A stretch of 64,000 bases of DNA from Sphagnum compactum (taxonomy: Eukaryota > Bryophyta > Sphagnopsida > Sphagnales), in contig OZ234493.1 of NCBI GenBank assembly GCA_965153455.1, forward strand, positions 16,606,213 to 16,670,212, in the 5' to 3' direction. The position numbers and the translations under genes were made by a program. Below, piece by piece: positions 62,832-64,000 of this stretch (position 1 is its first letter; each line of letters begins with the position of its first letter). Under the pieces are notes generated by a model. It searched no databases and was not told where the DNA came from. It was given only the letters and a program-made list of their open reading frames with translations.

Positions 62832-64000
62832 GAACATGAAACAAAATAATTGTGATAGAGATTTTTTTGGGGGATATTCCACCAACCTATGCCACCTTAC
62901 TTTCGTATAGATTTGAAATGTAATCATTACTTACACAATGATTAGGATACATAATTCTTATCATTGATGATTATTCCACTTAGTTTAAAGAATGTTATTT
63001 GGTAATAAACATTTCATTACATTATGCAATTTGTTCAATTCAATAAATGTAGATAAAAGATGTGCGTCCACATCAATATATATTTTTCCACTTTTTGATG
63101 GAGCTAAGGTGGCAAGCATTCTTAGGCAAAATTTGATTTAACTAATAACATTGTTTCAAGGAACTTTTAATTGTTGCAAAACTATTTTGAATAGCTAGCT
63201 AATGCGAGTTCAATTTTGTTCAAATTAAACTTTTTAATATAATCCCGTTTGAAACCTAAAAATATCGTATTCATGTTTTAGTTATCCACTCATTCCATTC
63301 ATCACAACCTTCATACCTTTCACATCCTTGATTAAGAACACAAACTTAGTTTTGACGTTGCAAGACATATTGAGTTCAAGATGATAAAAGTTTGTGTGTG
63401 AAACACATACCTACAAGTTTTGAGAAGTTGCAAAAGATGTGATGTTCAAATGACCTTGATAGTTTTTGTTGTCTTTTAGCATTGGTTGCTAGCCCAATGA
63501 AATGCATGTGAACGCTGTAGCAATCAAGAAAAACACCAAGTTAACCCACCTTAATAGAAAATCATGGTAGATGAGCATTTGTGCAAATTTGAATCATTAT
63601 AGAATCGTTACTTGAGGTCAAATATTCATAACATTACTAATGCGTTCAAGGACATGGAACCAAAGTTTTGGTGTTTGAGACCTACCAAGTTTGACATAAA
63701 AGACGTGATTATATGTGAAAAGCATTTGCACGCGGTGATTGAATGATGAACACTTCTCTTGTTGTTGCGTTGAGCCACAAAGCCGTATAAACATATGTGA
63801 AGAGATTGATGGCAATAGTGCAAGAAGGGAACCAACCTCGATAAAAGTTTGTAGCAAACTCGCGATTGCAAATTTGAGCCAAGGGAGAATTAGTACATTG
63901 GATTCCTTGCATTTATGCCGGACTCATGAACATCTTGGAAGGTGTTTCTGATTAGAGGTTGAGAGAAAGGATCCAAGTGGTCCTTCTAGGATGGTGCAAA
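62832..64000. other. Upstream flank of the intact TPR-kinase to window end
   Basis: Collinear with 32540-35029 without the solo LTR and the 494 bp. It contains the empty insertion site (63106-63110) and the deletion junction (63162-63165). It ends inside the remnant homologous to 34772-35029 with the same in-frame TGA. The likely promoter side of the kinase lies here, but no element was assigned. Confidence 0.5.

Larger units (their letters stand above)
50142..64000. repeat. Segmental duplication, right copy (runs off the window)
   Basis: Collinear with 21199-35029, starting at gattatgctcacagctttc. It contains Makorin copy C, the shared flank and the intact TPR-kinase gene. It lacks the solo LTR and 494 bp of the left copy. 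Confidence 0.92.

Noticed and set aside
1-64000. CRISPR array, bacterial operon or phage content
   Set aside because: Direct repeats here are TPR-coding units or the 184-bp array. Genes have introns, and there are no spacers, cas genes or bacterial gene layout.

Overview
The window reads as nuclear DNA of a land plant, most likely a gymnosperm or another plant with a large genome. It is AT-rich, gene-poor and full of decayed genes. It carries plant-type introns, solo LTRs, CACTA-type elements, a LINE relic, and plant gene families (Makorin, LRR receptor, plant receptor-like kinase clade). The species assignment is inference. Start codons are uncertain for most weak open frames.

Layout. 1-9 kb: AT-rich sequence without recognisable genes, except a probable CACTA-type element at 2.43-4.05 kb. 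9.4-12.3 kb: a GC-richer island bracketed by inverted copies of a roughly 300-bp repeat. 12.4-13.8 kb: a dead LINE reverse transcriptase split by a solo LTR. 15.2 kb: a 140-bp CACTA MITE. 15.3-21.0 kb: nothing I can support. 21.0-35.0 kb: left copy of a segmental duplication, holding a Makorin pseudogene and a TPR-kinase pseudogene (15 repeats, two stops, minus strand), with a solo LTR at 32.8 kb. 35.0-39.4 kb: unidentified gene remnants, G-rich sequence and a 4 x 184-bp tandem array. 43.9-47.5 kb: an eroded LRR-receptor gene, cut off where the right duplication copy begins. 47.5-64.0 kb: right copy, with two Makorin pseudogenes (B and C) in tandem, then an intact TPR-kinase gene (minus strand, 28 repeats in the main reading frame, 3 exons, about 1285 aa). 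The right copy runs off the window end.

The one gene that looks functional is the right-hand TPR-kinase. It is a soluble protein with a long array of near-identical 34-residue TPR units, followed by a non-RD Ser/Thr kinase domain. Its left paralogue has half the units and two nonsense codons. The Makorin copies share the same disabling lesions, so that gene was dead before it was multiplied. The relative order of several events can be read directly: CACTA insertion into the kinase intron, then segmental duplication, then solo-LTR insertion in the left copy only.
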